Source: Sphingomonas sp. (lineage in GTDB: Bacteria > Pseudomonadota > Alphaproteobacteria > Sphingomonadales > Sphingomonadaceae). From it: DNA of 64,000 nucleotides. Positions 11,471 through 19,844 of the stretch are shown here, piece after piece. The notes beneath the pieces are model-generated. The model did no database searches and was not told the origin of the DNA. It worked only from the letters and a program-made list of their open reading frames with translations. Within the stretch, counting starts at the first letter, position 1; every line of letters begins with the position of its first letter. The translations under genes were made by a program, and so were the position numbers. Where the stretch lies: assembly GCF_017744835.1 (NCBI RefSeq), contig NZ_JAGIAM010000001.1:1116001-1180000 (forward strand). The letters are read 5' to 3'.

Positions 11471-11992
11471 ATGACCGACGAACCCGTGGAAGTCGCCTGG
11501 GAAGGCAAGTGGATCGTGGCCAAGCGCCAGGGCCGTTGGGAATATGTCTCGCGCGCCCGCGGCATCCAGGCAGCGGTGATCCTCGCGATCGATGCCGAGG
11601 ACCATGTCCTGCTCGTCGACCAGTATCGCGTGCCGCTCGGCCGGCGCTGTCTCGAGCTACCCGCCGGGCTGATCGGCGACGAGCATGACGGCGACACCGC
11701 GCTCCTCGCCGCGCGGCGCGAGCTGGAGGAGGAGACCGGCTATCATTGCGAGACGGTCGAGGAGCTCGGCTATTTCCACTCCTCCCCCGGCATGGTCAGC
11801 GAAGGCTTCACGCTCGTTCGCGCCACCGGGCTCACCCGTATCGGCGCGGGCGGCGGCACGGCCGACGAAGACATCAACGTCCACCGCGTCGCGCTCGAGG
11901 ACGTGCCTGCCTTCGTGGCGGCGCGCCGTGCCGAGGGCTTCGCGGTGGACGTGAAGCTGCTGCTGCTGCTCGCCCAGTCGTTCCTGGGCTGA
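11471..11992 (+). CDS. NUDIX hydrolase, ADP-ribose pyrophosphatase-like
   Basis: A 173-residue NUDIX enzyme. The Nudix box is seen as a glycine start (GLIGDEHDGD) followed by ARRELEEETGY, carrying the metal-binding REXXEE core. Downstream SSPGMVSEGFTLVRAT matches the ADP-ribose pyrophosphatase subgroup, where this loop contributes to catalysis. It would hydrolyse ADP-ribose or a similar nucleoside diphosphate derivative. It follows the TPM genes by 10 bp and may be cotranscribed. Substrate assignment is by subgroup resemblance only. Confidence 0.88.
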   Translation: MTDEPVEVAWEGKWIVAKRQGRWEYVSRARGIQAAVILAIDAEDHVLLVDQYRVPLGRRCLELPAGLIGDEHDGDTALLAARRELEEETGYHCETVEELGYFHSSPGMVSEGFTLVRATGLTRIGAGGGTADEDINVHRVALEDVPAFVAARRAEGFAVDVKLLLLLAQSFLG

Positions 11993-12001
11993 GCCGCGGC
12001 G

Positions 12002-12202
12002 TCAGGCGACCAGGAACGTCACCGCCAGCGTCACGCGCCATTCGGCAACCTTGCCGTCGCGGACCACACCCTTGGTGTCCTTCACCCAGACGCCTTCGAT
12101 GTTGTTGATCGTCTCGGCGACCTTTGCGACGCCGCTCTGGACGGCGTCCTCGATTCCGGCGGACGAAGCGGAAACGATCTCGATGGTCTTGGCAACTGCC
12201 AT
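12002..12202 (-). CDS. Dodecin family flavin-binding protein
   Basis: A 66-residue protein with the dodecin pattern: KTIEIVSASSAGIEDAV at the N-terminus, then ETINNIEGVWVKD with the tryptophan that stacks on flavin, and a final strand WRVTLAVTF. Dodecins form hollow dodecamers that bind and buffer riboflavin or FMN. The ATG at 12202 is preceded by GGAGCAAG. It is convergent with the NUDIX gene and downstream of, but not tightly coupled to, the NDUFS4 homologue. Confidence 0.93.
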   Translation of the reverse strand: MAVAKTIEIVSASSAGIEDAVQSGVAKVAETINNIEGVWVKDTKGVVRDGKVAEWRVTLAVTFLVA

Positions 12203-12278
12203 GACTTGCTCCTTCGCTGCCCCCGCGCCGCGATAGCATCGCACGGGGGTGGGCAAGTCAATCGGGCCGGCGTGGAGT

Positions 12279-12560
12279 TTACCGGAAGTTATCCGCGTAG
12301 GCCTGGAGCTTCAGCTTGCGCGCCGGCGCCGGGACGATGTGATAGGCATAGCCTTCGCGCTCGGCATGCGCCTTCGCCGCCTCGAGCGTAGGGAAGGCGA
12401 TGCGGACCTGGTTCGACGTCTCGCCGCCGCCGTTCCAGCCGGTGAGCGGGTCCGGGCGCTGCCCGAACGCAGGCTCGAACTCGAGTACCCATTGATCGGT
12501 GCGGGCGCGGCCCGACTGCATCGCGTTCTTGGGACGCTGAAAGATGCGCGCGGTCTTCAA
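12279..12560 (-). CDS. NDUFS4-like complex I accessory subunit (ETC complex I subunit)
   Basis: A 93-residue protein starting MKTARIFQRPKNAMQSG and containing WVLEFEP, DPLTGWNGGGET and AFPTLEAAKAHAEREGYAY. This is the bacterial form of the 18-kDa NDUFS4 subunit of respiratory NADH:quinone oxidoreductase, found mainly in alphaproteobacteria, consistent with the ancestry of mitochondria. It would sit on the peripheral arm of complex I. The nuo genes are not in this window. It lies just downstream of hrpB. Confidence 0.93.
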   Translation of the reverse strand: MKTARIFQRPKNAMQSGRARTDQWVLEFEPAFGQRPDPLTGWNGGGETSNQVRIAFPTLEAAKAHAEREGYAYHIVPAPARKLKLQAYADNFR

Positions 12561-12590
12561 CTTATGGTCTCCAATCGATCGTCAAATCCC

Positions 12591-15104
12591 CTAGCGCGGA
12601 GTCGCGTTCCTTGCATCGGCTTTTTTGGTCCTGAGCGTCGCCGAGGCGGCGGCGGGATCGTCCGGCCAGGGGTGCCTGGGATAGCGCCCGCGCATTTCCT
12701 TGGCGACCGCGGCCCAGCTTCCCTTCCAGAAGCCCGGCAGATCGCGCGTCGTCTGGATCGGACGGCCGGCGGGCGAAGTGAGGCTGAGCACCAGCGGTGT
12801 GCCGTCGCCGAGCAGCGGATGCCGGTCGAGCCCGAACAGCGCCTGGACACGCACTTCCACCGTCGGCCCGCCCTCGGCGCCATAGTCGATCGCATAGCTC
12901 GAGCCCTCGGGGGTCTCGAAGCGCGCCGGGGCGAGCCGGTCGAGCGCCTTTTGCCCGTCCCAGCCGAGCAAATTGTTGAGTGCGCCCGTCAATCCCTCGA
13001 CTGAGTCGAGCCGGCGCTTGCCCGCAAGCAGCGGGGGCAGCCATTCGTCGAGCGTGGCGATCAGCTTCTCGTCCGAGAGCAGGTCGTTGCCGGCATAGGC
13101 GGCGCGGGTCCGCAGCGCGCGGGCGGTCTCGGACCAGGGAAGCAGGTCGAGCCCGTGCGTGCGCACGCCTTCGAGCAGCGCCGATTCGATCTCGGCGGGC
13201 GAGGCCGCCGAATCGCTTCCGCTCGACAGCCGGATCGCGCCGAGCCGGCGTTCGCGCAGCGCTTCGATGCGCCCGGAGGCGGGATCGAAGCGCACGGTCC
13301 GGCGCGTCTCGATCCGCTCGGCGAACAGCGATTCGACCGTGGCGGCGTCGATCTGCGCTGCGGAGAGGATGCGCGCGCCCGACGCCATGCCCTGCGTCTC
13401 CGCCACCGCGAGCCATTCGGCGCGCGCGAGGCTGGAGGTAGGATCGAGCTTGAACCCCCGCCCACCGGCCGACGCCCAGGTCTCGCCGGAGGAGTCGCGC
13501 CGCTTCGCGATGCGATCGGGGAAGGCCAGCGCGATGCACGCGGCGACGTCCTCAGAGCCCTCTCCCCTCCGGGGAGAGGGTTGGGAGAGGGGCAGTGCGG
13601 AGAGTTCGTGGCTCGTCCCCCTCTCCCCGACCCTCTCCCCGGAGGCGAGAGGGAGAAGCTTACTCCACCGCTCCGCCAGCCGCCGGGCCCCCTCGGCCCG
13701 CTGCCCGCGCTCGCTACGCCAGCGTCGCATGCGCAGCTCCAAGTCCGGATCGTTCCCGCCCAGCCCGCGCTCGCCGAGCAGCACCGCCACTTCGGCCGCG
13801 GTCCTCGCCAGGCCCATCTCGCCCGCGCGCACCAGCATATGGCCGAGCCGCGGCGGCAGCGGCAGCCGGGCGATCGCCTTGCCATGTTCGGTCGGCCGCC
13901 CGTCGGCGTCGAGCGCTTCGAGTGCGGTCAGCCGCGCGCGCGCCTCGGCGATCGCAGCCTCGGGCGGCGGGTCGAGCCAGGCCAGGCTGCGCGGATCGGC
14001 GACGCCCCACAGCGCGCAGTCGAGCATCAGCGCCGAGAGATCGGCCTCCAATATTTCGGGCGGGTCGAAGCGCGGCAGCCCCGCGGTCGCCGCTTCCTCC
14101 CACAGCCGATAGGCCACGCCCGGTCCCTGGCGCGCGGCGCGGCCGGCGCGCTGCGTCACTGCCGCCTGGCTTGCGCGCTCGGTGACCAGCCGAGTCATCC
14201 CCGCCGCGCGATCGTAGCGCGGGCGCCGCGCCAGCCCCGAATCGACCACCACCCGGATGCCGTCGAGCGTCAGCGAAGTCTCGGCGATCGACGTCGCGAG
14301 CACGATCTTCCGGCGTCCCTCGGGATCGGGCGCGATCGCCGCGCGCTGCGCGCCGGGCTCCAGGCTGCCGTGGAGCCGATGGAGCACTGCGCCGGGAATC
14401 TCCCCGAGCCGCTCGGCGGTCCGCTCGATTTCGGCGACGCCCGGCAGGAAGGCGAGCACGCCGCCCTCCGCCTCGCGCAGCGCGGTGCGCACCGCACCCG
14501 CCACCGAATCCTCGATCCGTGCCTCCGCCGCGCGGCCGAGGTAGCGCAGCTCGAGCGGATGGCTGCGGCCTTCGCTCTCCACCACTGGAGAATCGCCCAT
14601 CAGCGCCGAAAAGCGCACCCCGTCGAGCGTCGCCGACATCGCGACCAGCCGCAGGTCCGGCCGCAGCGCCGCCTGCGCGTCGAGCGCCAGCGCCAGCCCG
14701 AAATCGCTGTCGAGGCTGCGCTCATGGACTTCGTCGAACAGCACTGCCGAGACCCCGGCGAGCTCGGGATCGGCCTGGATGCGATTGACGAAGATGCCTT
14801 CGGTCACCACCGTCACCCGCGTCGCGGCCGATCGCTTGCTGTCCATCCGCGTCGCATAGCCGAAGGTCCGGCCCACCGGCTCCTGCGCCAGCGCCGCCAT
14901 CCGCTCCGCCGCCGCCCGCGCCGCGAGGCGCCGTGGGGAAAGCAGCACTATCTCGCCCGTGCACCAGGGCTCGTCGAGCAGCGCCGGCGCGACGGCGGTG
15001 GTCTTGCCCGCCCCCGGCGGCGCCACCAGCACGGCGTTGCTGCTCTCGCGCAGCGCGGCGAGCAATCGGGGCAAAACGGCGCGGATCGGCAGAGTGTCGG
15101 TCAT
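12591..15104 (-). CDS. hrpB: ATP-dependent helicase HrpB
   Basis: An 837-residue DEAH-type helicase. Motif I is APPGAGKTT (around residue 28), motif II FDEVHER, motif III MSATLD and motif VI QRAGRAAR; the C-terminal HrpB domain contains GRYPRHPWPDDP. It is a putative RNA/DNA helicase whose cellular role is not firmly known. Start ATG 15104 gives MTDTLPIRAVLPRLLAAL. At residues ~483-516 the frame runs through a palindromic repeat (13557-13656) and encodes SGERVGERG and PSPRRGEG, an apparent in-frame insertion in a linker after the helicase core. It is divergent from an acidic small protein. Confidence 0.95.
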   Translation of the reverse strand: MTDTLPIRAVLPRLLAALRESSNAVLVAPPGAGKTTAVAPALLDEPWCTGEIVLLSPRRLAARAAAERMAALAQEPVGRTFGYATRMDSKRSAATRVTVVTEGIFVNRIQADPELAGVSAVLFDEVHERSLDSDFGLALALDAQAALRPDLRLVAMSATLDGVRFSALMGDSPVVESEGRSHPLELRYLGRAAEARIEDSVAGAVRTALREAEGGVLAFLPGVAEIERTAERLGEIPGAVLHRLHGSLEPGAQRAAIAPDPEGRRKIVLATSIAETSLTLDGIRVVVDSGLARRPRYDRAAGMTRLVTERASQAAVTQRAGRAARQGPGVAYRLWEEAATAGLPRFDPPEILEADLSALMLDCALWGVADPRSLAWLDPPPEAAIAEARARLTALEALDADGRPTEHGKAIARLPLPPRLGHMLVRAGEMGLARTAAEVAVLLGERGLGGNDPDLELRMRRWRSERGQRAEGARRLAERWSKLLPLASGERVGERGTSHELSALPLSQPSPRRGEGSEDVAACIALAFPDRIAKRRDSSGETWASAGGRGFKLDPTSSLARAEWLAVAETQGMASGARILSAAQIDAATVESLFAERIETRRTVRFDPASGRIEALRERRLGAIRLSSGSDSAASPAEIESALLEGVRTHGLDLLPWSETARALRTRAAYAGNDLLSDEKLIATLDEWLPPLLAGKRRLDSVEGLTGALNNLLGWDGQKALDRLAPARFETPEGSSYAIDYGAEGGPTVEVRVQALFGLDRHPLLGDGTPLVLSLTSPAGRPIQTTRDLPGFWKGSWAAVAKEMRGRYPRHPWPDDPAAASATLRTKKADARNATPR
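13557..13656. repeat. Paired palindromic repeat (family B) inside hrpB
   Basis: Two inverted copies of the CTCTCCCC...GGGGAGAGG palindrome plus flanking GGTTGGGAGAGGGG face each other over about 35 bp. The same units occur at 38452-38556 and 38906-38943 outside genes. Here they lie wholly within the hrpB coding sequence and preserve its frame. Confidence 0.85.
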
Positions 15105-15164
15105 TCCGCGCAACCAATTCCCCAAGTCCGTGTTGGGCGCAATCGAGGCAAGGAGCACGGCGAC

Positions 15165-15377
15165 ATGGCGAAGACCCTGGCACAGTTCACCATCACCCCC
15201 GACGGCGAAGGCGATTACACTCTCCACCTCGAGGACGAGGACGGCGAGACGCTCGAATTTCTCGCCAGCTACGAGCAGCTCGACCTGATCGTCGAGGCGA
15301 TCGAGGAGCAGCTCGACAGCGACGAGGAGGACATCCTCGCGGTCGACGAGGACGAGGACGAAGACGAAGAGGAATAA
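15165..15377 (+). CDS. Small acidic protein, uncharacterised
   Basis: A 70-residue protein beginning MAKTLAQFTITPDGEGDYTL. The first 45 residues look like a small beta-rich fold with an amphipathic helix (EQLDLIVEAIEEQL), and the last 20 are almost entirely Asp/Glu. An AAGGAG-type ribosome binding site precedes the ATG. It is divergent from hrpB with 60 bp between the starts. I do not recognise a function. Similar short acidic proteins are annotated as hypothetical in sphingomonads, so it is likely real. Confidence 0.75.
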   Translation: MAKTLAQFTITPDGEGDYTLHLEDEDGETLEFLASYEQLDLIVEAIEEQLDSDEEDILAVDEDEDEDEEE

Positions 15378-15383
15378 GGCGCC

Positions 15384-15578
15384 CTATAACGCCCGGATCG
15401 CGTCGAAGCCTCCCGGCCAGAGCGCGTCCTCGATCGAATCGCCGATCATCGCGATCACCGCGAGGATCAGCATCAGCCCGATGAGATCGACCAGCACCAC
15501 CGCTGCCCAGGCGACATAGGGGTGGAAGGGCCCGACCCGATCATAGCCGTCCGGCAGCGGGTCGCGCGAGTCGAGCAT
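15384..15578 (-). CDS. Small single-span membrane protein coupled to the polyprenyl synthase
   Basis: A 64-residue protein: a polar N-terminus (LDSRDPLPDGYDRVGPFHP), a hydrophobic run of about 28 residues (WAAVVLVDLIGLMLILAVIAM) and a short acidic/aromatic tail. Its ATG overlaps the TGA of the upstream polyprenyl synthase as TGATG, a layout typical of translational coupling. Function is unknown; the coupling suggests it accompanies isoprenoid quinone or membrane lipid metabolism. It ends 6 bp from the convergent acidic protein gene. Confidence 0.7.
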   Translation of the reverse strand: MLDSRDPLPDGYDRVGPFHPYVAWAAVVLVDLIGLMLILAVIAMIGDSIEDALWPGGFDAIRAL

Positions 15579-16591
15579 CAATAGGCGCGGGCGACCGCGA
15601 ACTCGACGGCCTCGACCATCGCGTCCTTCGCGGCGCCCGAGGCGAAGCTGCCCAGCGCGTCGATCGCGCGCTGGCCATAGTGGCGCGCCCGCGCCAGCGT
15701 GTCGTCGACCGCGCGGCTGTCGCGCACCAGCCGGATCGCCTCGGCGAAATCCTCCTCGGTCACGCTCCGTCCGGCGATCGCATCCTTCCAGAACGCGCGC
15801 GCGCCTTCGTCGCCGCGGGCATAGGCGAGGATCACCGGCAGCGTCATCTTGCCCTCGCGGAAGTCGTCCCCCGCGTCCTTGCCCATCGTCGAGGCGTCCG
15901 AGACATAGTCGATCGCATCGTCGACGAGCTGGAAGGCGATGCCGAGGTTGCGGCCATAGGCGTCGAGCGCGGCTTCCTCGGCCTCCGAACGCTCGGCCAC
16001 CACTGCGGCGATCCGGCACGCGGCGGCGAACAGCGCGGCGGTCTTGGCGCCGATGATGTCGAGATAGCGCTCCTCGGAAAGGTCGATCCGGCGCACCGCG
16101 GTGAGCTGGTTGACTTCGCCCTCGGCGATCACCGCGCTGGCGTTCGACAGGATCTTGAGCACCTTCAGGCTGCGGTCCTCGACCATCAGCTCGAACGCGC
16201 GGCTGAACAGGAAGTCGCCGACGAGCACGCTCGCGGGGTTGCCCCAGATGATGTTGGCGGTGCGCTTGCCGCGGCGCAGGTCCGAGCTGTCGACCACGTC
16301 GTCATGGAGCAGCGTCGCGGTGTGGATGAACTCCACCGCGGCCGCGAGCTTGTGGTGCCGCGCGCCCGAATAGCCGAGCAGCCGCGCGCTCGCGAGCGTG
16401 AGCATCGGCCGCATCCGCTTGCCGCCGCCCGCGATCAGATGCCCGGCGAGCTCGGGGATCAGCGGAATGTCCGACTGCATCCGGTCGAGGATCACCGCAT
16501 TGACCAGGTTCAGGTCGTGCGCCACCAGCGAAAGCATCGGTTCCAGCGAAGGCTCGGGCCGGGACCCCAAGCGATGGATGGTGGCGCTCAT
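15578..16591 (-). CDS. ispB: Polyprenyl (octaprenyl/decaprenyl) diphosphate synthase
   Basis: A 337-residue trans-prenyltransferase that extends farnesyl diphosphate with isopentenyl diphosphate to make the ubiquinone side chain. The first aspartate-rich motif is LLHDDVVDSSDLRRG, the second FQLVDDAIDY, and GGGKRMRPMLT is the substrate-binding motif. Chain length cannot be fixed from sequence; sphingomonads generally use Q-10. ATG 16591 starts MSATIHRLGS; upstream in-frame codons are low-complexity and lie in the divergent region with the chorismate mutase gene. Confidence 0.93.
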   Translation of the reverse strand: MSATIHRLGSRPEPSLEPMLSLVAHDLNLVNAVILDRMQSDIPLIPELAGHLIAGGGKRMRPMLTLASARLLGYSGARHHKLAAAVEFIHTATLLHDDVVDSSDLRRGKRTANIIWGNPASVLVGDFLFSRAFELMVEDRSLKVLKILSNASAVIAEGEVNQLTAVRRIDLSEERYLDIIGAKTAALFAAACRIAAVVAERSEAEEAALDAYGRNLGIAFQLVDDAIDYVSDASTMGKDAGDDFREGKMTLPVILAYARGDEGARAFWKDAIAGRSVTEEDFAEAIRLVRDSRAVDDTLARARHYGQRAIDALGSFASGAAKDAMVEAVEFAVARAY

Positions 16592-16682
16592 GGGCTGCGC
16601 TCTGGCGCTTGGGCGCGGCAAAGGCAAGCCCAAGGGGTTGCCTGAATGGGCGGCGCGGGCGAAAGGGGCCGCGGGAGGACCC

Positions 16683-16976
16683 ATGGCCGACGAGACGCTT
16701 ACCCGCTACCGCCAGAGCATCGACAATATCGATGCCGCGCTGATCCACATGCTGGCCGAGCGCTTCAAGGTCACCCAGGCGGTGGGCGCCTATAAGGCCA
16801 CCCACGGCCTGCCGCCAGCCGATCCGGGCCGCGAGGAGGCGCAGATCGCGCGGCTGCGGGCGCTCGCCAAGGACGCCGATCTCGACCCCGAATTCTCCGA
16901 GAAGTTCCTGCGCTTCATCATCAATGAGGTGATCCGCCACCACGAGCGGCTGCAGAGCGGAACAGGATCGGCGTAG
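16683..16976 (+). CDS. Chorismate mutase, AroQ class
   Basis: A 97-residue all-helical enzyme converting chorismate to prephenate in phenylalanine and tyrosine synthesis. The family pattern is present: RQSIDNIDAALIHMLAERF, KVTQAVGAYKA and FIINEVIRHHERLQ, with arginine and lysine residues that bind the two carboxylates. A GGGAGGACCC stretch precedes the ATG. The downstream partner prephenate dehydratase lies 14 kb away. The GH130 gene follows 35 bp after its stop and may share its transcript. Confidence 0.93.
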   Translation: MADETLTRYRQSIDNIDAALIHMLAERFKVTQAVGAYKATHGLPPADPGREEAQIARLRALAKDADLDPEFSEKFLRFIINEVIRHHERLQSGTGSA

Positions 16977-17011
16977 CGCCGTTGCGTCAGGGCATTCCTG
17001 GGGGAGCTGCC

Positions 17012-18127
17012 TTGGCCGACGATTATCTGATCTTCCGTCCCGACGATGTCGATCTGAGCCGTTCGCCGCTGCGCGGGTCGGTGCACGAGCCCACGCATGT
17101 GCTCGGTGCCTTCAACCCCGGCTTCGCCCGGCTCCCCAACGGCAATCTGCTGCTGATGGTCCGTGTCGCCGAGGCGCTGTCCGAGCCGGTGCAGGGCGAT
17201 TGCGCCCGCGCGATCCGCTGGACGCCCGATGGCTATGTGCTCGATCGCCATCCGCTCCACGGCATCCATATGGACGACCCGCGCCAGTTCGCGCTCAAGG
17301 ACCGCAACCCGCGCCTGCTCGGCCTCACCTCGCTGTCCTGGCTGTTGCCCGTAGAGGTCAGCCGCGACGCGTACGAGATCGTGAAGATCCATTACGACAA
17401 GGCGATCGCCCCTTCCGCGAGCTTCCTCGAATATGGCGTCGAGGACGCGCGGATCAGCCTGGTCGGCGGAAGCTGGTGGATGACGGTGTGCGGCGTCTCG
17501 GCCGAGCGGCACTGCACCGCCATGTACCATTCGGTGAACGGGCTCGACTACAAGCTGCTCGGGGTGGTGCTCGACCACCAGAACAAGGACATGATCCTGT
17601 TCGAGGGCAAGGTCGGCGGCAAGTACATGGCGCTCACCCGGCCGCTGGGCGAAGTCTATTTCGCATACCCCGAGGATTCGCCCTGGCTCGGCGGCCCGTC
17701 GATCAACTTCGCGCAATCCCCCGACGGCCTCCACTGGAAGCCGCTCGACCAGCCCGGCATCCGCGCACGCAAGGGGACCAGCTCCACGCAGCGGATCGGC
17801 GGCGGCAGCCAGCCGGTGCTGACGCCCGAGGGCTGGATGCTGATCTACCACGGCGTCGAGAAGAAGGACGCGGTCGGCATCTACCGCAGCTTCTGGGCGC
17901 TGCTCGACAAGGACGACCCCTCGCAGATCCTGCGGCTGGAGGACGAGGCGCCGCTGCTCGAGGCCAACCCCGCGCTCACCGCCGACATCGCGCACCAGAT
18001 GTACCTGCCCACGCCGGTCGTCTTCACCACGGGGATCGCCGACGCAGGCGATCACTATATCCTCGCGGGCGGCGAGGCCGATCTCGCCTGCCGCATCACC
18101 CATCTGCCGAAGGAGCGCTTCCGGTGA
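17012..18127 (+). CDS. Glycoside hydrolase family 130 protein (beta-mannoside phosphorylase-like)
   Basis: About 371 residues of a five-bladed beta-propeller with GH130 features: FNPGFARLPNGNLLLMVRV, GVEDARISLVGG with the catalytic-type aspartate, and GGGSQPVLTPEGWMLIYHGV. Characterised GH130 enzymes mostly phosphorolyse or hydrolyse beta-mannosidic bonds. The TTG at 17012 is preferred because GGGGAG lies 5 bp upstream; a TTG at 16982 is possible. It is the first of three closely spaced carbohydrate genes. The substrate is not determined, and an alpha-glucosidase neighbour makes a mixed glucoside/mannoside route possible. Confidence 0.85.
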   Translation: MADDYLIFRPDDVDLSRSPLRGSVHEPTHVLGAFNPGFARLPNGNLLLMVRVAEALSEPVQGDCARAIRWTPDGYVLDRHPLHGIHMDDPRQFALKDRNPRLLGLTSLSWLLPVEVSRDAYEIVKIHYDKAIAPSASFLEYGVEDARISLVGGSWWMTVCGVSAERHCTAMYHSVNGLDYKLLGVVLDHQNKDMILFEGKVGGKYMALTRPLGEVYFAYPEDSPWLGGPSINFAQSPDGLHWKPLDQPGIRARKGTSSTQRIGGGSQPVLTPEGWMLIYHGVEKKDAVGIYRSFWALLDKDDPSQILRLEDEAPLLEANPALTADIAHQMYLPTPVVFTTGIADAGDHYILAGGEADLACRITHLPKERFR

Positions 18128-18139
18128 GGGGAGCTACTG

Positions 18140-18250
18140 TCGAATTCCCCTTCCGCTTGCGGGAGGGGTTAGGGGAGGGGCTGTACGCCACCTGCTCCCA
18201 ATCGCTCGCGAATATCCCCTCCCCCGACCCCTCCCGCAAGCGGAAGGTGT
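18140..18250. repeat. Paired palindromic repeat (family C) between GH130 and GH13 genes
   Basis: Inverted arms CCTTCCGCTTGCGGGAGGGG and CCCCTCCCGCAAGCGGAAGG flank about 60 bp. The pair fills the gap inside the predicted GH130-GH13-GT4 operon, where it could act as an mRNA stabiliser or processing site. Confidence 0.8.
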
Positions 18251-18275
18251 GCGCAGACGGAGAGGGGGCGCTGCC

Positions 18276-19844
18276 ATGACCGAACCGCTCTGGTGGCAGA
18301 AGGGCGCGATCTACCAGATCTACCCGCGCTCCTTTCAGGATTCGAACGGCGGCGGCATCGGCACGCTCAGGGGGATCGAGAACCGCCTCGACGCGCTGGT
18401 CGATCTCGGCGTCGACGCGGTCTGGATCTCGCCCATCTATCCCTCGCCGCTCGCCGACTTCGGCTATGACGTCGCCGATTACTGCGGCATCGACCCGAGC
18501 TTCGGCACGCTCGAGGATTTCGATTCGCTCCTCGACGCCACGCACGCCCGCGGGCTCAAGCTGTTGCTCGACTTCGTCCCCAACCATTCGTCGAGCGAGC
18601 ATCCCTGGTTCAAGGAGAGCCGGTCCTCGCGCGAAAATCCGAAGCGCGACTGGTACATCTGGCGCGATCCCGCCCCCGACGGCGGCCCGCCCAACAACTG
18701 GATCAGCGACTTCGGCGGCTCGGCCTGGGAGTGGGACGAGGCCAGCGGCCAATATTACTACCACGCCTTCCTCAAGGAGCAGCCCGACCTCAACTGGCGC
18801 AACCCCGAGGTGCGCCAGGCGATGATGGACGTGCTGCGCTTCTGGTTCGATCGCGGCGTCGACGGCTTCCGCATCGACGTGCTGTGGCACATGATCAAGC
18901 ACGCCGAATTCCCCGACAATCCGCCCAACCCCGCCTACACGCCGGCGATGGGCGCGATGCACCAGGTGCTCCAGCTCCATTCGACCGACCAGCCCGAAGT
19001 GCACGGCATCGCCGCCGACATGCGTCGCGTCGCCGATGCCTATCCGGGCCGCGTGCTGGTGGGGGAGATCTACCTGCCCGTCGAACGGCTGATGCATTAT
19101 TACGGCCGCGGCGAGCCCGAGGTGCACCTGCCCTTCAATTTCCAGCTTATCGAGGCGCCTTGGGAGGCGCGGACGCTCGCCGGGCTGATCGCCGACTACG
19201 AGGCGGCGCTGCCCGCCGGAGGCTGGCCCAACTGGGTGCTCGGCAACCATGATCGCCCCCGCGCCGCGACGCGCTTCGGCCCCCGCCAGGCGCGGATCGC
19301 GGCGATGCTGCTGCTCACGCTGCGGGGGACCCCGACGATCTATTATGGCGACGAGCTGGGCCTCGAGGACGTCCCGATCCCGCCGGACCAGGTGCAGGAC
19401 CCGCGCGAGCTCCGCGAGCCCGGGCTCGGCCTCGGCCGCGATCCCGTGCGCACCCCCATGGCCTGGGACACCAGCGCAAACGCCGGCTTCACCGGCGGCG
19501 CGCCCTGGCTGCCGCTCCATCCCGACTGGCAGGTCCGCAACGTCGCCGCCGAGCGCGAGGACCCCCGGTCGATGTGGCGGCTCTACCACGACCTGCTGGA
19601 GCTGCGGCACGCGCACCCCGCGCTGTCGATCGGCGACTGGCTGCCGGTCGAATGCTCGGACGCGCTTCTCGCCTATGAGCGCCGCTGCGGCGCCGAGCGG
19701 ATGCTGGTGGTGCTCAATCTCAGCGATCGCCCCCAGTCCTTCGCCATCCCCGAATGGGCGGAGGGGCTCTCGGTGCTCCTCGCCGCGCAGGGCGGCCGCG
19801 ACCCCGCCATTCTCGGACCCGACGAAGGCCTGATCCTCGGATGA
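18276..19844 (+). CDS. Alpha-glucosidase, glycoside hydrolase family 13
   Basis: A 522-residue cytoplasmic TIM-barrel enzyme (no signal peptide). Catalytic residues can be placed: nucleophile Asp201 in GFRIDVLWHM, acid/base Glu264 in VGEIYLP and Asp326 in LGNHDRPR. The opening WWQKGAIYQIYPRSFQDSNG and LDFVPNHSSSEHPWF are typical of oligo-1,6-glucosidase/alpha-glucosidase subfamilies. It likely hydrolyses or transfers alpha-glucosyl units. ATG 18276 follows AGAGGGGG. Its TGA overlaps the ATG of the GT4 gene (ATGA), so the two are probably translationally coupled. Confidence 0.95.
   Translation: MTEPLWWQKGAIYQIYPRSFQDSNGGGIGTLRGIENRLDALVDLGVDAVWISPIYPSPLADFGYDVADYCGIDPSFGTLEDFDSLLDATHARGLKLLLDFVPNHSSSEHPWFKESRSSRENPKRDWYIWRDPAPDGGPPNNWISDFGGSAWEWDEASGQYYYHAFLKEQPDLNWRNPEVRQAMMDVLRFWFDRGVDGFRIDVLWHMIKHAEFPDNPPNPAYTPAMGAMHQVLQLHSTDQPEVHGIAADMRRVADAYPGRVLVGEIYLPVERLMHYYGRGEPEVHLPFNFQLIEAPWEARTLAGLIADYEAALPAGGWPNWVLGNHDRPRAATRFGPRQARIAAMLLLTLRGTPTIYYGDELGLEDVPIPPDQVQDPRELREPGLGLGRDPVRTPMAWDTSANAGFTGGAPWLPLHPDWQVRNVAAEREDPRSMWRLYHDLLELRHAHPALSIGDWLPVECSDALLAYERRCGAERMLVVLNLSDRPQSFAIPEWAEGLSVLLAAQGGRDPAILGPDEGLILG

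Noticed and set aside
12591..15104. Frameshift or pseudogene in hrpB because of the inserted palindromes
   Set aside because: The frame is continuous and all helicase motifs and the C-terminal domain are present.
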